Below the pieces are notes generated by a model. The model saw nothing but the letters and a program-made list of their open reading frames with translations. It did no database searches and was not told the DNA's origin. A program made the position numbers and the translations under genes. This document shows positions 1-5,359 of a stretch of 6,842 nt of DNA, one piece after another. The stretch is taken from the NCBI GenBank assembly GCA_947071285.1, contig CAMTFK010000244.1:1-6842 (forward strand), read 5' to 3'. Source of the stretch: an uncultured Bacteroides sp. (GTDB taxonomy: Bacteria; Bacteroidota; Bacteroidia; Bacteroidales; Bacteroidaceae). Position 1 is the stretch's first letter. Every line of letters starts with the position of its first letter.

Positions 1-321
1 GTTGACTTCGATGGCTTTGGGGCTCCGGAGGATGCCGGAAAGCATGGCGACGCCTTGTTCGGTGAAGGCAAAAGGGGAGTAGCGGGTACCTCCCCAACTT
101 GAGGTCGCAATTTGCGACCTCAAGTTGGATGTCAGTAAACTAAACTCTTCAGGCGTTAGCTGAAACATAAAATCTTCGGGGAAACGTTCAATGTTTCGTT
201 TTACTTGTTCTTTGAGACGCCTCGTTTCTATCTCATACATCTCCGCCAAATCAAAGTCCAGCATCACTTTCTGCCCTCTGATTTCGTATATCTTATTCTC
301 TATGATGACTAAATCGTCCAT
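1..321 (-). CDS. ORF6N-domain protein, N-terminal 107 residues (runs off the left edge)
   Basis: Reading the minus strand from the ATG at 321 gives 107 uninterrupted codons to the window edge, so the C-terminal part is missing. The peptide starts MDDLVIIENKIYEIRGQKVM, continues with DFDLAEMYEIETRRLKEQVK, then RFPEDFMFQLT, and has WGGTRYSPFAFTEQGVAML at about residues 76-94. These are the hallmarks of the ORF6N domain, which is known from phage-related and mobile-element DNA-binding regulators and is often followed by a C-terminal region that varies between proteins. Its function here is inferred: probably a DNA-binding accessory protein of phage or mobile-element origin. No Shine-Dalgarno site is visible before the start, which is normal for Bacteroidota. 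The segment between FQLT and WGG (residues about 66-75) is encoded by a perfect DNA palindrome, described separately. Family assignment is secure; the role is not. Confidence 0.9.
   Translation of the reverse strand, partial: MDDLVIIENKIYEIRGQKVMLDFDLAEMYEIETRRLKEQVKRNIERFPEDFMFQLTPEEFSLLTSNLRSQIATSSWGGTRYSPFAFTEQGVAMLSGILRSPKAIEVN
94..128. repeat. Perfect 35-base palindrome inside the ORF6N gene
   Basis: The arms 94-110 and 112-128 are exact reverse complements (17 bases each) around a single central base at 111. The arm reads CCAACTTGAGGTCGCAA. On the minus strand the palindrome codes for the peptide NLRSQIATSSW, just before the conserved WGGTR..FAFTEQG block. It has no T-run and sits within an open frame, so it is not a terminator. 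It could be a protein-binding site, a cruciform, or a by-product of the coding sequence. Confidence 0.95.
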
Positions 322-394
322 TTAAGTATATGTTTTTAAGGTGCCAATTTGAAATATCAAGCTGATACTTGTAACTAATCTCTTTTATGTCTTG

Positions 395-429
395 TCAACT
401 TGAGGTGACAAATTGGAACCTCAAGTTGA
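395..429. repeat. Diverged second copy of the 35-base palindrome
   Basis: The arms 395-406 (TCAACTTGAGGT) and 418-429 are perfect 12-base reverse complements around an 11-base centre. Aligned on the minus strand with the 94-128 palindrome, this copy has the same total length and matches 28 of 35 positions. The outermost pair changed from C-G to T-A, keeping the pairing. It lies in the spacer upstream of the ORF6N gene. Its minus-strand translation, NLRFQFVTSS then a stop, resembles NLRSQIATSS of the ORF6N protein, so it may instead be a remnant of a second ORF6N coding sequence. A shorter piece at 340-351 (GGTGCCAATTTG) matches 11 of 12 bases of this copy's minus strand. Confidence 0.75.
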
Positions 430-499
430 TTCTCAACAAGTTACCTTCTGTCTCTTGACGTAGAAGTCAATATTTAGAACCATATTTCCTATTAACCTG

Positions 500-512
500 T
501 CGCAAATTGCGA
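500..512. repeat. Short palindrome sharing the core of the ORF6N palindrome
   Basis: TCGCAAATTGCGA is a 6+1+6 palindrome. It repeats the central part of the palindrome at 94-128. It lies 17 bases downstream of the RNA methyltransferase stop in the direction of transcription. A 29-codon minus-strand frame from 522 to 433 runs through it and reads MELIAICDRL at its start. Whether that frame is translated is unknown, and there is no supporting ribosome site. Confidence 0.5.
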
Positions 513-529
513 TAAGCTCCATTCTTCTT

Positions 530-1990
530 TTATTCCTCTTCCCTTTTTCTCGGCTTGAACTCCCTCTTCGGTTTGAACTCACTGCTTCCTCCCGGATGGC
601 GTTCCCTGTCAAACGGTTTCCGTTCCCTGTCTCCATCCTTGCGGAATTCCCTCGGCTTGAACTCACCTCTGGGCTTAAACTCCCTCGGTCTGTCCTCTCT
701 CGATTTGAACTCACCCGGTTTGCGCGGTTCTCTCGGTTTGAAATCCCGTCCTTCCCGTCCTTCTCTCGGTTTAAATTCTCTCGATTCTCTTGACTTGAAG
801 CCGGATTCTTTTCTCTCTTCTCCTTCTTCGCCCTCACCTTCCTGTCTCTTGAACTCCTTGTACTTCCCGTCAAAAATCTCATATTTGCGGAACTCACACT
901 CCAGCGCACCATTGAACAGAGGCACTTTCTGAGTCGGTTTCAGTCCTATCTGGTCGAAGCACTCTTCACGGTAAGAAAGCACCCACGCCGTGTTTCCAAC
1001 GAAAGCATGTTTCAGGCGTTCGCCTATCATCTGATATAATCCCAACAGGTTATTAGTGGAGATACGCTCCCCGTAAGGCGGGTTCGTGATAATCATGGAC
1101 TTCTCCGCCGGTTGCTCAAACTGCTGGAAAGGTTGCAACTTCAATACAATGTCTTTCGATACACCCGCCGCCTTAATGTTATGCGTCGCTATCTCATTGG
1201 CCTGCGGATTATTGTCGTAACCGTATATCTTATGTGTAAACTCGCGTTCCTGACTATCGTCGTTGTAAATCGCATCGAACAAATTCTGGTCGAAGTCATT
1301 CCACTTTTCAAAAGCAAACTCCTTGCGGAACACTCCCGGAGCAATGTTGCGTGCTATCAACGCCGCCTCGATAGGTATGGTACCCGAACCACACATCGGG
1401 TCAATCAAATCACATTCCCCTTTCCAGTCCGTCATCAATATCATTCCGGCAGCCAGCACTTCGTTCAGCGGAGCCTCTACAGCCTCCTGGCGATACCCGC
1501 GACGGTGGAGTGACTCACCCGATGAGTCGAGTGAAAGCGTACATGTGGTCTGTGCGATGTGTATATTCAGCAACACATCCGGCTTGTTGATGCGTACAGA
1601 CGGGCGCTTGTTGAATTTATCGCGGAAATAATCAACGATGGCATCCTTTACTTTATAGGATACGAATTTGGAGTGACGGAACTCCTCGCTGAACACAACG
1701 GCATCTACGGCAAAAGTTCTCTCTACGTTCAGGATGTCTTCCCAACGGATGGCTTTAATCTGGTCGTAAACTTCGTCGGCGTTCTTGGCGGTGAAGTTTT
1801 TAATCGGTTTCAGGATGCGGATAGCTGTGCGCAGGCAGAAGTTCGCCTTGTACATCATTTCCTTGTCTCCACTGAAAGACACCATGCGTCGGCCTATTTC
1901 TATGTCGTTTGCTCCTAATGCAGTCAGTTCTTGTGCTAATACTTCTTCCAGACCTTGAAAGGTCTTGGCAATCATTTGAAAGGATTCCAT
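530..1990 (-). CDS. rlmL: THUMP-domain class I SAM-dependent RNA methyltransferase (RlmL type)
   Basis: 486 residues. Residues about 45-155 fit a THUMP RNA-binding domain, and about 160-375 form a class I methyltransferase. Motif I is DPMCGSGTIPIEAALIARN (about 197-215), GYDNN at 257-261 fits the acidic SAM-ribose contact, and NPPYGER (303-309) is the N6A/N2G-type catalytic motif IV. The N-terminal half of E. coli RlmL, which has this architecture, makes N2-methylguanosine in 23S rRNA. The same activity is inferred here, but the exact target is not shown. After residue 380 comes an unusual tail of roughly 105 residues with repeated EFKPRE-like units, not needed for catalysis in the family and probably an RNA-contacting extension. 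The ATG at 1990 gives the expected N-terminus (MESFQMIAKTFQGLEEVLA). The RlmK half of the E. coli fusion is absent, as in stand-alone homologues. Confidence 0.9.
   Translation of the reverse strand: MESFQMIAKTFQGLEEVLAQELTALGANDIEIGRRMVSFSGDKEMMYKANFCLRTAIRILKPIKNFTAKNADEVYDQIKAIRWEDILNVERTFAVDAVVFSEEFRHSKFVSYKVKDAIVDYFRDKFNKRPSVRINKPDVLLNIHIAQTTCTLSLDSSGESLHRRGYRQEAVEAPLNEVLAAGMILMTDWKGECDLIDPMCGSGTIPIEAALIARNIAPGVFRKEFAFEKWNDFDQNLFDAIYNDDSQEREFTHKIYGYDNNPQANEIATHNIKAAGVSKDIVLKLQPFQQFEQPAEKSMIITNPPYGERISTNNLLGLYQMIGERLKHAFVGNTAWVLSYREECFDQIGLKPTQKVPLFNGALECEFRKYEIFDGKYKEFKRQEGEGEEGEERKESGFKSRESREFKPREGREGRDFKPREPRKPGEFKSREDRPREFKPRGEFKPREFRKDGDRERKPFDRERHPGGSSEFKPKREFKPRKREEE
533..853 (-). 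repeat. Low-complexity tail coding region with EFKPR repeats
   Basis: This part of the RNA methyltransferase gene encodes about 107 residues made almost only of E, K, R, F, P, G, S and D. Units such as REFKPRE, RDFKPRE, GEFKSRE, GEFKPRE and REFKPRK recur at irregular spacing (residues about 405-482). The DNA repeats visibly as TCTCGGTTTGAA-like words on the plus strand. The repetition also opens long frames on the opposite strand, which have no support as genes. Arginine- and lysine-rich disordered tails of this sort occur on RNA-associated proteins; RNA binding is inferred. Confidence 0.8.
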
Positions 1991-2092
1991 CTATTTGTTT
2001 TTTTATTTTATGATTTACAATGTCAACGATTGAAGTTGCTGTAACTTCTTCTCTTTATTATTGTTTCTTTGGTGATTACTTGTTCTCTTTCT

Positions 2093-2160
2093 AAATATCC
2101 CCTGGGCGAAGCACTTGTATTTCTCGGGTGTAACACTTGTGTCCCTCAGCCGGGGTATTT
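2093..2160 (-). other. Possible structured spacer between cysE and the methyltransferase gene
   Basis: On the minus strand AAATACCCC (2152-2160) can pair with GGGGATATTT (2093-2102) with one bulged base, closing a region of about 68 bases. This region also holds a small ACACAAGTGT hairpin. It lies directly after the serine acetyltransferase stop, in the 184-base spacer before the methyltransferase gene. No T-run follows, so a classic intrinsic terminator is not supported. Otherwise I see nothing in 1991-2174 apart from AT-rich sequence before the ATG at 1990. Confidence 0.3.
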
Positions 2161-2174
2161 GCGCTGACTGCCAA

Positions 2175-3074
2175 TTACTTCTTGGCTTTAGTCTGTACGA
2201 TTCTCGCTCCTGCCGGCACATTCTCCGTCACCCAGATGTTACCGCCCACCGTGGCGCCCTGTCCGATGGTGATGCGTCCCAGGATGGTGGCGTTGGAGTA
2301 GACGATGACATTATCTTCCAGTATCGGATGGCGGGGTATTCCCTTGATGGGCTTGCCGTCTTCATCCAGCGGAAAGCTCTTGGCGCCCAGCGTGACACCC
2401 TGATAAAGCTTCACGTTGTTACCGATGATGCACGTTTCGCCAATCACCACACCCGTACCGTGGTCTATGGTGAAGTGGCTGCCGATAACTGCACCCGGGT
2501 GAATGTCTATTCCCGTTTCGCTATGGGCCATTTCGGTGATGATGCGTGGAATGAGGGGTACACCAAGCTTCAGCAACTCATGCGCAATGCGGTAGTTACT
2601 GATGGCGCGTATGGCGGGATAACAACTGATTACTTCTCCGAAGCTGTGTGCCGCAGGGTCGCCGTTGTAGGCAGCCATCACATCCGTAGCCAACATGCGG
2701 CGCATTTCCGGCAGGTGGCTGATGAACTTGGCGGCTACGAGTGCAGCTTCTTCGCGTTGGAGCTCGGTGCAACAGGTGCACTCTCCGTCTCCCGTAAAGC
2801 AAAGGCCTGCAAGTACTTGCCCCGTCAGCAGGTCGAACAAACGTTCGATGTTTACGCCGATGTGGTACTTGACGGTGCGACTATTGACTGTGGAATTACC
2901 GAAATATCCGGGGAAAAGAATGGCACGCGATAGCTCTACAATATCTTGCAGTGCTTTGGCCGAAGGCAATGGAGTGCCGTCCGTGTGCTGATGAAACAGT
3001 CCTTTGTAAGACGAACTTTCCGATAGTTCGTCGACTGCCTGTGTCAAAATGTGAGTAAAGTTCAATGGACTCAT
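2175..3074 (-). CDS. cysE: Serine O-acetyltransferase (EpsC/CysE type)
   Basis: 299 residues. Transfers acetyl from acetyl-CoA to L-serine to give O-acetylserine, the first committed step of cysteine synthesis, in the cytoplasm. Residues about 1-185 are the helical N-terminal part, longer than needed for the catalytic core; about 188-292 form the left-handed beta-helix of hexapeptide repeats. DIHPGA (190-195) and DHGTGVVIGET (204-214) carry the catalytic pair Asp190 and His205, with the same 15-residue spacing as Asp143/His158 in E. coli CysE. QGVTLGAKS (225-233) completes the active-site signature. The ATG at 3074 is chosen over the in-frame ATG at 3158 because AAGGAT lies 7 bases upstream, a -7 box lies between the two ATGs, and family similarity begins there. 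The protein ends in TKAKK, without the terminal isoleucine that CysE uses to dock in CysK. It is divergent from the cysteine synthase gene. Confidence 0.95.
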   Translation of the reverse strand: MSPLNFTHILTQAVDELSESSSYKGLFHQHTDGTPLPSAKALQDIVELSRAILFPGYFGNSTVNSRTVKYHIGVNIERLFDLLTGQVLAGLCFTGDGECTCCTELQREEAALVAAKFISHLPEMRRMLATDVMAAYNGDPAAHSFGEVISCYPAIRAISNYRIAHELLKLGVPLIPRIITEMAHSETGIDIHPGAVIGSHFTIDHGTGVVIGETCIIGNNVKLYQGVTLGAKSFPLDEDGKPIKGIPRHPILEDNVIVYSNATILGRITIGQGATVGGNIWVTENVPAGARIVQTKAKK

Positions 3075-3080
3075 TGGGAT

Positions 3081-3088
3081 ATCCTTTT
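3081..3088 (-). promoter_or_regulatory. Ribosome binding site that decides the cysE start
   Basis: The minus strand reads AAAAGGAT, with AGGA ending 7 bases before the ATG at 3074. This is one of the few recognisable Shine-Dalgarno sites in the window and favours the shorter, 299-residue form of the enzyme. Confidence 0.6.
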
Positions 3089-3103
3089 TATAATAAGGTG
3101 GGG

Positions 3104-3111
3104 CAAAGGTA
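3104..3111 (-). promoter_or_regulatory. Bacteroides-type promoter -7 box of cysE
   Basis: The minus strand reads TACCTTTG, an exact match to the Bacteroides sigma-ABfr -7 consensus TAnnTTTG, about 30 bases upstream of the chosen start. No good TTTG -33 element is visible at the usual spacing, which may mean a weak or activator-dependent promoter. Confidence 0.65.
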
Positions 3112-3122
3112 ACTATTCTCAG

Positions 3123-3154
3123 CGAAAATCCCTCATTTATAGTACGAAAATCCC
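3123..3154. promoter_or_regulatory. Direct repeat in the cysE-cysK divergent promoter region (candidate operator)
   Basis: CGAAAATCCC occurs at 3123-3132 and again at 3145-3154, a period of 22 bases or about two helical turns. Extended to 17 bases the two copies match at 14 positions. The pair lies between the -7 boxes of the two divergent genes and upstream of both, where a shared regulator of cysteine synthesis would bind. No regulator is encoded nearby, and binding is inferred from position and periodicity only. Confidence 0.45.
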
Positions 3155-3166
3155 ACAAATATGGTA

Positions 3167-3197
3167 TTTCCTGTGAACTCTTAACCCGCTATCTTTG
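3167..3197 (+). promoter_or_regulatory. Bacteroides-type promoter of cysK
   Basis: TATCTTTG at 3190-3197 matches the TAnnTTTG -7 consensus exactly. TTTC at 3167-3170, 19 bases upstream, is a near match to the TTTG -33 box at the expected spacing. The start codon is 40 bases downstream, leaving a short AT-rich leader without a Shine-Dalgarno site. Confidence 0.7.
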
Positions 3198-3237
3198 TCA
3201 TTTAGAAACAAGAGTATAATTAAAAACCCAATAAGTT

Positions 3238-4185
3238 ATGAAAAAGATAGCCAAACAGCTCACCGACCTCGTGGGCAACACTCCCTTACTGGAGCTGAGT
3301 AATTACAATAAATCGAAGGGTCTGAAAGCCCGTCTGGTAGTGAAATTGGAATCGTTCAACCCCGCCGGAAGCGTGAAAGACCGTGTGGCGCTGGCCATGA
3401 TTGAAGATGCCGAAACTTCCGGTTTGCTGAAACCCGGAGCCACGATTATAGAGCCCACCAGTGGTAACACCGGAATAGGGCTTGCCTTTGTTGCCGCCGC
3501 AAAAGGCTATAAGCTGACGCTCACCATGCCCGACACCATGAGCGTGGAACGCCGCAACCTGCTGAAAGCCCTCGGTGCCGAACTGGTTCTTACGCCGGGT
3601 GCCAATGGCATGAAGGGTGCCATTGCCCGTGCCGAAGAGTTAAAAGCGGCTACTCCAGGCGCGGTGATTCTTCAACAGTTTGATAATCCTGCCAACCCTG
3701 CCATGCACGAGCGCACCACGGGAGAGGAAATCTGGCGTGATACGGATGGAGTAGTCGATATTTTTGTTGCCGGTGTAGGTACGGGCGGAACGGTGAGCGG
3801 TGTTGGTGCTGCTTTGAAGAAGCATAATCCGAGTGTGAAGGTTGTGGCGGTGGAGCCAACTGACTCTCCGGTTCTTTCGGGGGGTGAGCCGGGTGCACAT
3901 AAGATTCAGGGAATCGGTGCCGGTTTTGTTCCTAAAAATTACAATCCGGCGGTAGTGGATGAGATCTTGCAGGTGACGAATGATGATGCCATTCGTGCAG
4001 GTCGCGAACTGGCACAGAAGGAAGGTTTGTTAGTTGGCATATCTTCCGGTGCGGCAGTCAGTGCAGCTACCCGCCTGGCACTTCTTCCTGAAAATGCAGG
4101 GAAAACAATAGTAGCTTTATTGCCGGATACGGGTGAACGTTATCTGTCGACGTTGCTATATGCGTTTGATGAATATCCGTTGTAA
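3238..4185 (+). CDS. cysK: Cysteine synthase A (O-acetylserine sulfhydrylase)
   Basis: 315 residues, the usual length. A PLP enzyme that joins O-acetylserine and sulfide to give cysteine and acetate in the cytoplasm; it uses the product of the neighbouring acetyltransferase. NPAGSVKDR (41-49) holds the PLP lysine, Lys47. PTSGNTGIGLA (73-83) is the substrate-binding loop, GTGGT (181-185) the phosphate-binding loop, GISSGAA (267-273) carries the serine that contacts the PLP ring nitrogen, and PDTGERYLST (296-305) is the C-terminal signature. MSVERR (101-106) fits the usual motif of the CysK/CysM family. No catalytic residue is missing. The ATG at 3238 sits 40 bases after a -7 box and gives the expected N-terminus. 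The gene is alone in its transcript as far as can be seen, because everything downstream points the other way. Its G+C is clearly higher (34 of 60 in 3481-3540) than that of the block to its right. Confidence 0.97.
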   Translation: MKKIAKQLTDLVGNTPLLELSNYNKSKGLKARLVVKLESFNPAGSVKDRVALAMIEDAETSGLLKPGATIIEPTSGNTGIGLAFVAAAKGYKLTLTMPDTMSVERRNLLKALGAELVLTPGANGMKGAIARAEELKAATPGAVILQQFDNPANPAMHERTTGEEIWRDTDGVVDIFVAGVGTGGTVSGVGAALKKHNPSVKVVAVEPTDSPVLSGGEPGAHKIQGIGAGFVPKNYNPAVVDEILQVTNDDAIRAGRELAQKEGLLVGISSGAAVSAATRLALLPENAGKTIVALLPDTGERYLSTLLYAFDEYPL

Positions 4186-4284
4186 GATACTTGGAGTATA
4201 ATCTTTTAAGTCAAAAATCATTTGAGAAAGACATAAATAATCCCTGTCCCTACTAATATTTGATAGTATGAGATAGGGAAAAAT

Positions 4285-4361
4285 TAGACGCAATTATATA
4301 CTTTTGAGCAAGCAGTTATTATACACAATGCTTGGTATAATAAAGTATATAGTTGCGTTTA
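4285..4361. repeat. Long imperfect hairpin between the convergent ends of cysK and the membrane-protein gene
   Basis: ACGCAATTATATACTTT (4288-4304) pairs with 4342-4358 over 17 bases with one G-T pair at 4294/4352. Two further pairs (4286-4360 and 4285-4361) lie beyond a G-T. Inside, 4318-4324 pairs with 4335-4341 around a 10-base loop. The structure covers the last 43 bases of the minus-strand membrane-protein gene and lies about 100 bases after the cysK stop, so it could end transcription from both sides, though there is no clean T-run. A mobile-element end is an alternative. The rest of 4186-4284 is AT-rich with only a weak TACTA/TAGTA hairpin near 4250-4267. Confidence 0.55.
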
Positions 4362-4793
4362 TGATAAATACGACTAAGACCCAAATCTGATGGAAACGAG
4401 TAATACAATGTCGAATAATCAGTCACATAAATTGTGGTAAATAATCCCAAAATCAGAATTAAAAACCAACACCAAATACGCTTCCAATCCAGAATAAGAT
4501 AGGCAACCAAAGCAGTTACAATAAGTTGAACACAAAAACCTGTAAATAAGCAAATAAAGTCTGTATCTGAGCGCAAACACATCATTACAAAAGTCACAGG
4601 ATTAGCCATATTTCCCATTGTATATAAACTCATGTGTATATGTATTAACACAATACATATAACTAATAATAATCTAAAAAAAGAAGACCCATTTTTTATA
4701 TTCTAAACACTTATAAGATTTTAAAGCTCCCCTGAGAATCAATATACAATAAAGAGTATATCCATAATTCCCAAGGAGAGCCATTTTATCCAT
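4319..4793 (-). pseudogene. Multi-spanning membrane protein split by a one-base frameshift; possible second immunity gene
   Basis: Two adjacent minus-strand frames fit together. The first runs from the ATG at 4793 (MDKMALLGNYGYTLYC...) for 39 codons, ending ..YKKWVFFF and a TAG at 4676-4674. The second, open from 4702, continues RLLLVICIVLIHIHM and ends ..LYYTKHCV with a TAA at 4319. The junction is a run of seven T on the coding strand (plus-strand A at 4676-4682). Removing one base, or a +1 slip at TTT TAG, joins them into 157 residues. The joined protein has hydrophobic segments at about residues 36-57, 78-101 and 106-126, and a weaker one near 10-24. On its own the second frame has only a GTG (4651) or internal ATG (4633) as start, and the first transmembrane segment would be cut in half. 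I recognise no family. It is 24 bases downstream of a toxin-tip remnant, so an immunity role is a guess from position. A sequencing error at the homopolymer is possible. Confidence 0.55.
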
Positions 4794-4817
4794 TACATTT
4801 ATTTTATAAATACTAAC

Positions 4818-4892
4818 TTAATGAAAATCAGTTATAATCTTACCACCACCCATGACTGCAAATCCAGATGAACGGACAAAATATATATTCAA
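4818..4892 (-). pseudogene. Remnant resembling the C-terminal end of another toxin tip
   Basis: Downstream of the 150-residue gene, 25 minus-strand codons from 4892 to a TAA at 4818 read LNIYFVRSSGFAVM then GGGKIITDFH and stop. The frame is closed upstream by a TAG, so no complete gene exists and there is no plausible start apart from an internal ATG. The ending, glycine then K-I-I-T-D-F, resembles the last strand of nuclease-type polymorphic toxin domains, which often finish with GKIVTAFP-like sequences. This is from memory of such proteins and not from a search. Its position after an immunity gene and before another small gene fits a displaced toxin tip left behind by recombination. It could also be chance coding in AT-rich DNA. 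Confidence 0.4.
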
Positions 4893-4904
4893 CTAAACGA
4901 TTAC

Positions 4905-5357
4905 TCAAATAAAAGTAGGATGTATCCAAAGGGAGATAAATTCTTGTTTCTTACCTATCACAAAAATACAATCGTCTATAAATTCAACTGCAATCCCCAC
5001 TTTTCGAGGATATCCTATACAAAGCCAACCAGTTTGAGAATTTAGGTATATTGGCATATCCATGTTATGGATACGAAAGCTACCAGTTCCCCCAATATAA
5101 GATTCTGAATCTACGACTTTAAGAAGTCCTTTTTTATTTATAGGGGGAACATCTGTCATTCTTTGCGCATTGGATAAGGCGCAAAAGCCACTGAGTTGAA
5201 CCACTATTGAATCTATAACAGTTAAAGTCAAAGAATTCAAAGCAATATCAAAATCTATCCCATTTACCCATGGTGTGGTACCTAAACTATATTCATCTTT
5301 ACGATATATAACGCACTTCAACCCGCAATAATCGTTGTAATCCACTATAAACTTCAT
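4905..5357 (-). CDS. Putative immunity protein for the RHS toxin
   Basis: 150 residues, of a family I do not recognise. The ATG at 5357 lies 2 bases after the RHS stop (TAG at 5362-5360), so the two genes are almost certainly on one transcript and translationally coupled; no separate ribosome site is visible. The protein has no signal peptide or transmembrane segment, is close to neutral (about 15 acidic and 13 basic residues) and looks rich in beta strands, with motifs such as GTTPWVNGIDFDIAL (about 26-40) and GYPRKVGIAVEFIDDCIFVI (about 114-133). Being cytosolic fits neutralising a toxin that acts in the cytoplasm. G+C is low (20 of 60 in 5221-5280), as expected for exchanged toxin-immunity cassettes. 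The immunity role is inferred from position immediately after a toxin-like C-terminus. Confidence 0.7.
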   Translation of the reverse strand: MKFIVDYNDYCGLKCVIYRKDEYSLGTTPWVNGIDFDIALNSLTLTVIDSIVVQLSGFCALSNAQRMTDVPPINKKGLLKVVDSESYIGGTGSFRIHNMDMPIYLNSQTGWLCIGYPRKVGIAVEFIDDCIFVIGKKQEFISLWIHPTFI

Positions 5358-5359
5358 AA

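Noticed and set aside
555..932. Long plus-strand frames opposite the methyltransferase tail (also 596-793 plus and 433-912 minus in another frame)
   Set aside because: They arise from the repetitive EFKPR-coding DNA. Their products are low-complexity L/S- or R/N-rich sequences, and the real gene on the minus strand has clear domain motifs.
1112..1918. Plus-strand frames of 102-133 codons opposite the methyltransferase catalytic domain
   Set aside because: They lie entirely antisense to well-supported THUMP and methyltransferase coding sequence and have no recognisable family or start context.
2015..2221. 68-codon minus-strand frame spanning the cysE end and the following spacer
   Set aside because: It overlaps the end of cysE out of frame, and its product is a K/Q/N-rich sequence with no domain or ribosome site.
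2115..2933. 272-codon plus-strand frame opposite cysE
   Set aside because: It is antisense to a gene with intact catalytic residues. The long frame is a by-product of G+C-rich codon use.
3075..3158. N-terminal extension of cysE from the ATG at 3158
   Set aside because: The extension contains the -7 box, lacks family similarity, and the ATG at 3074 has a Shine-Dalgarno site at good spacing.
4241..4280. Intrinsic terminator of cysK from TCCCT/AGGGA around 4241-4280
   Set aside because: The outer arms pair only over 5 bases with a large mismatched interior, and only a short A-run follows rather than a T-run.
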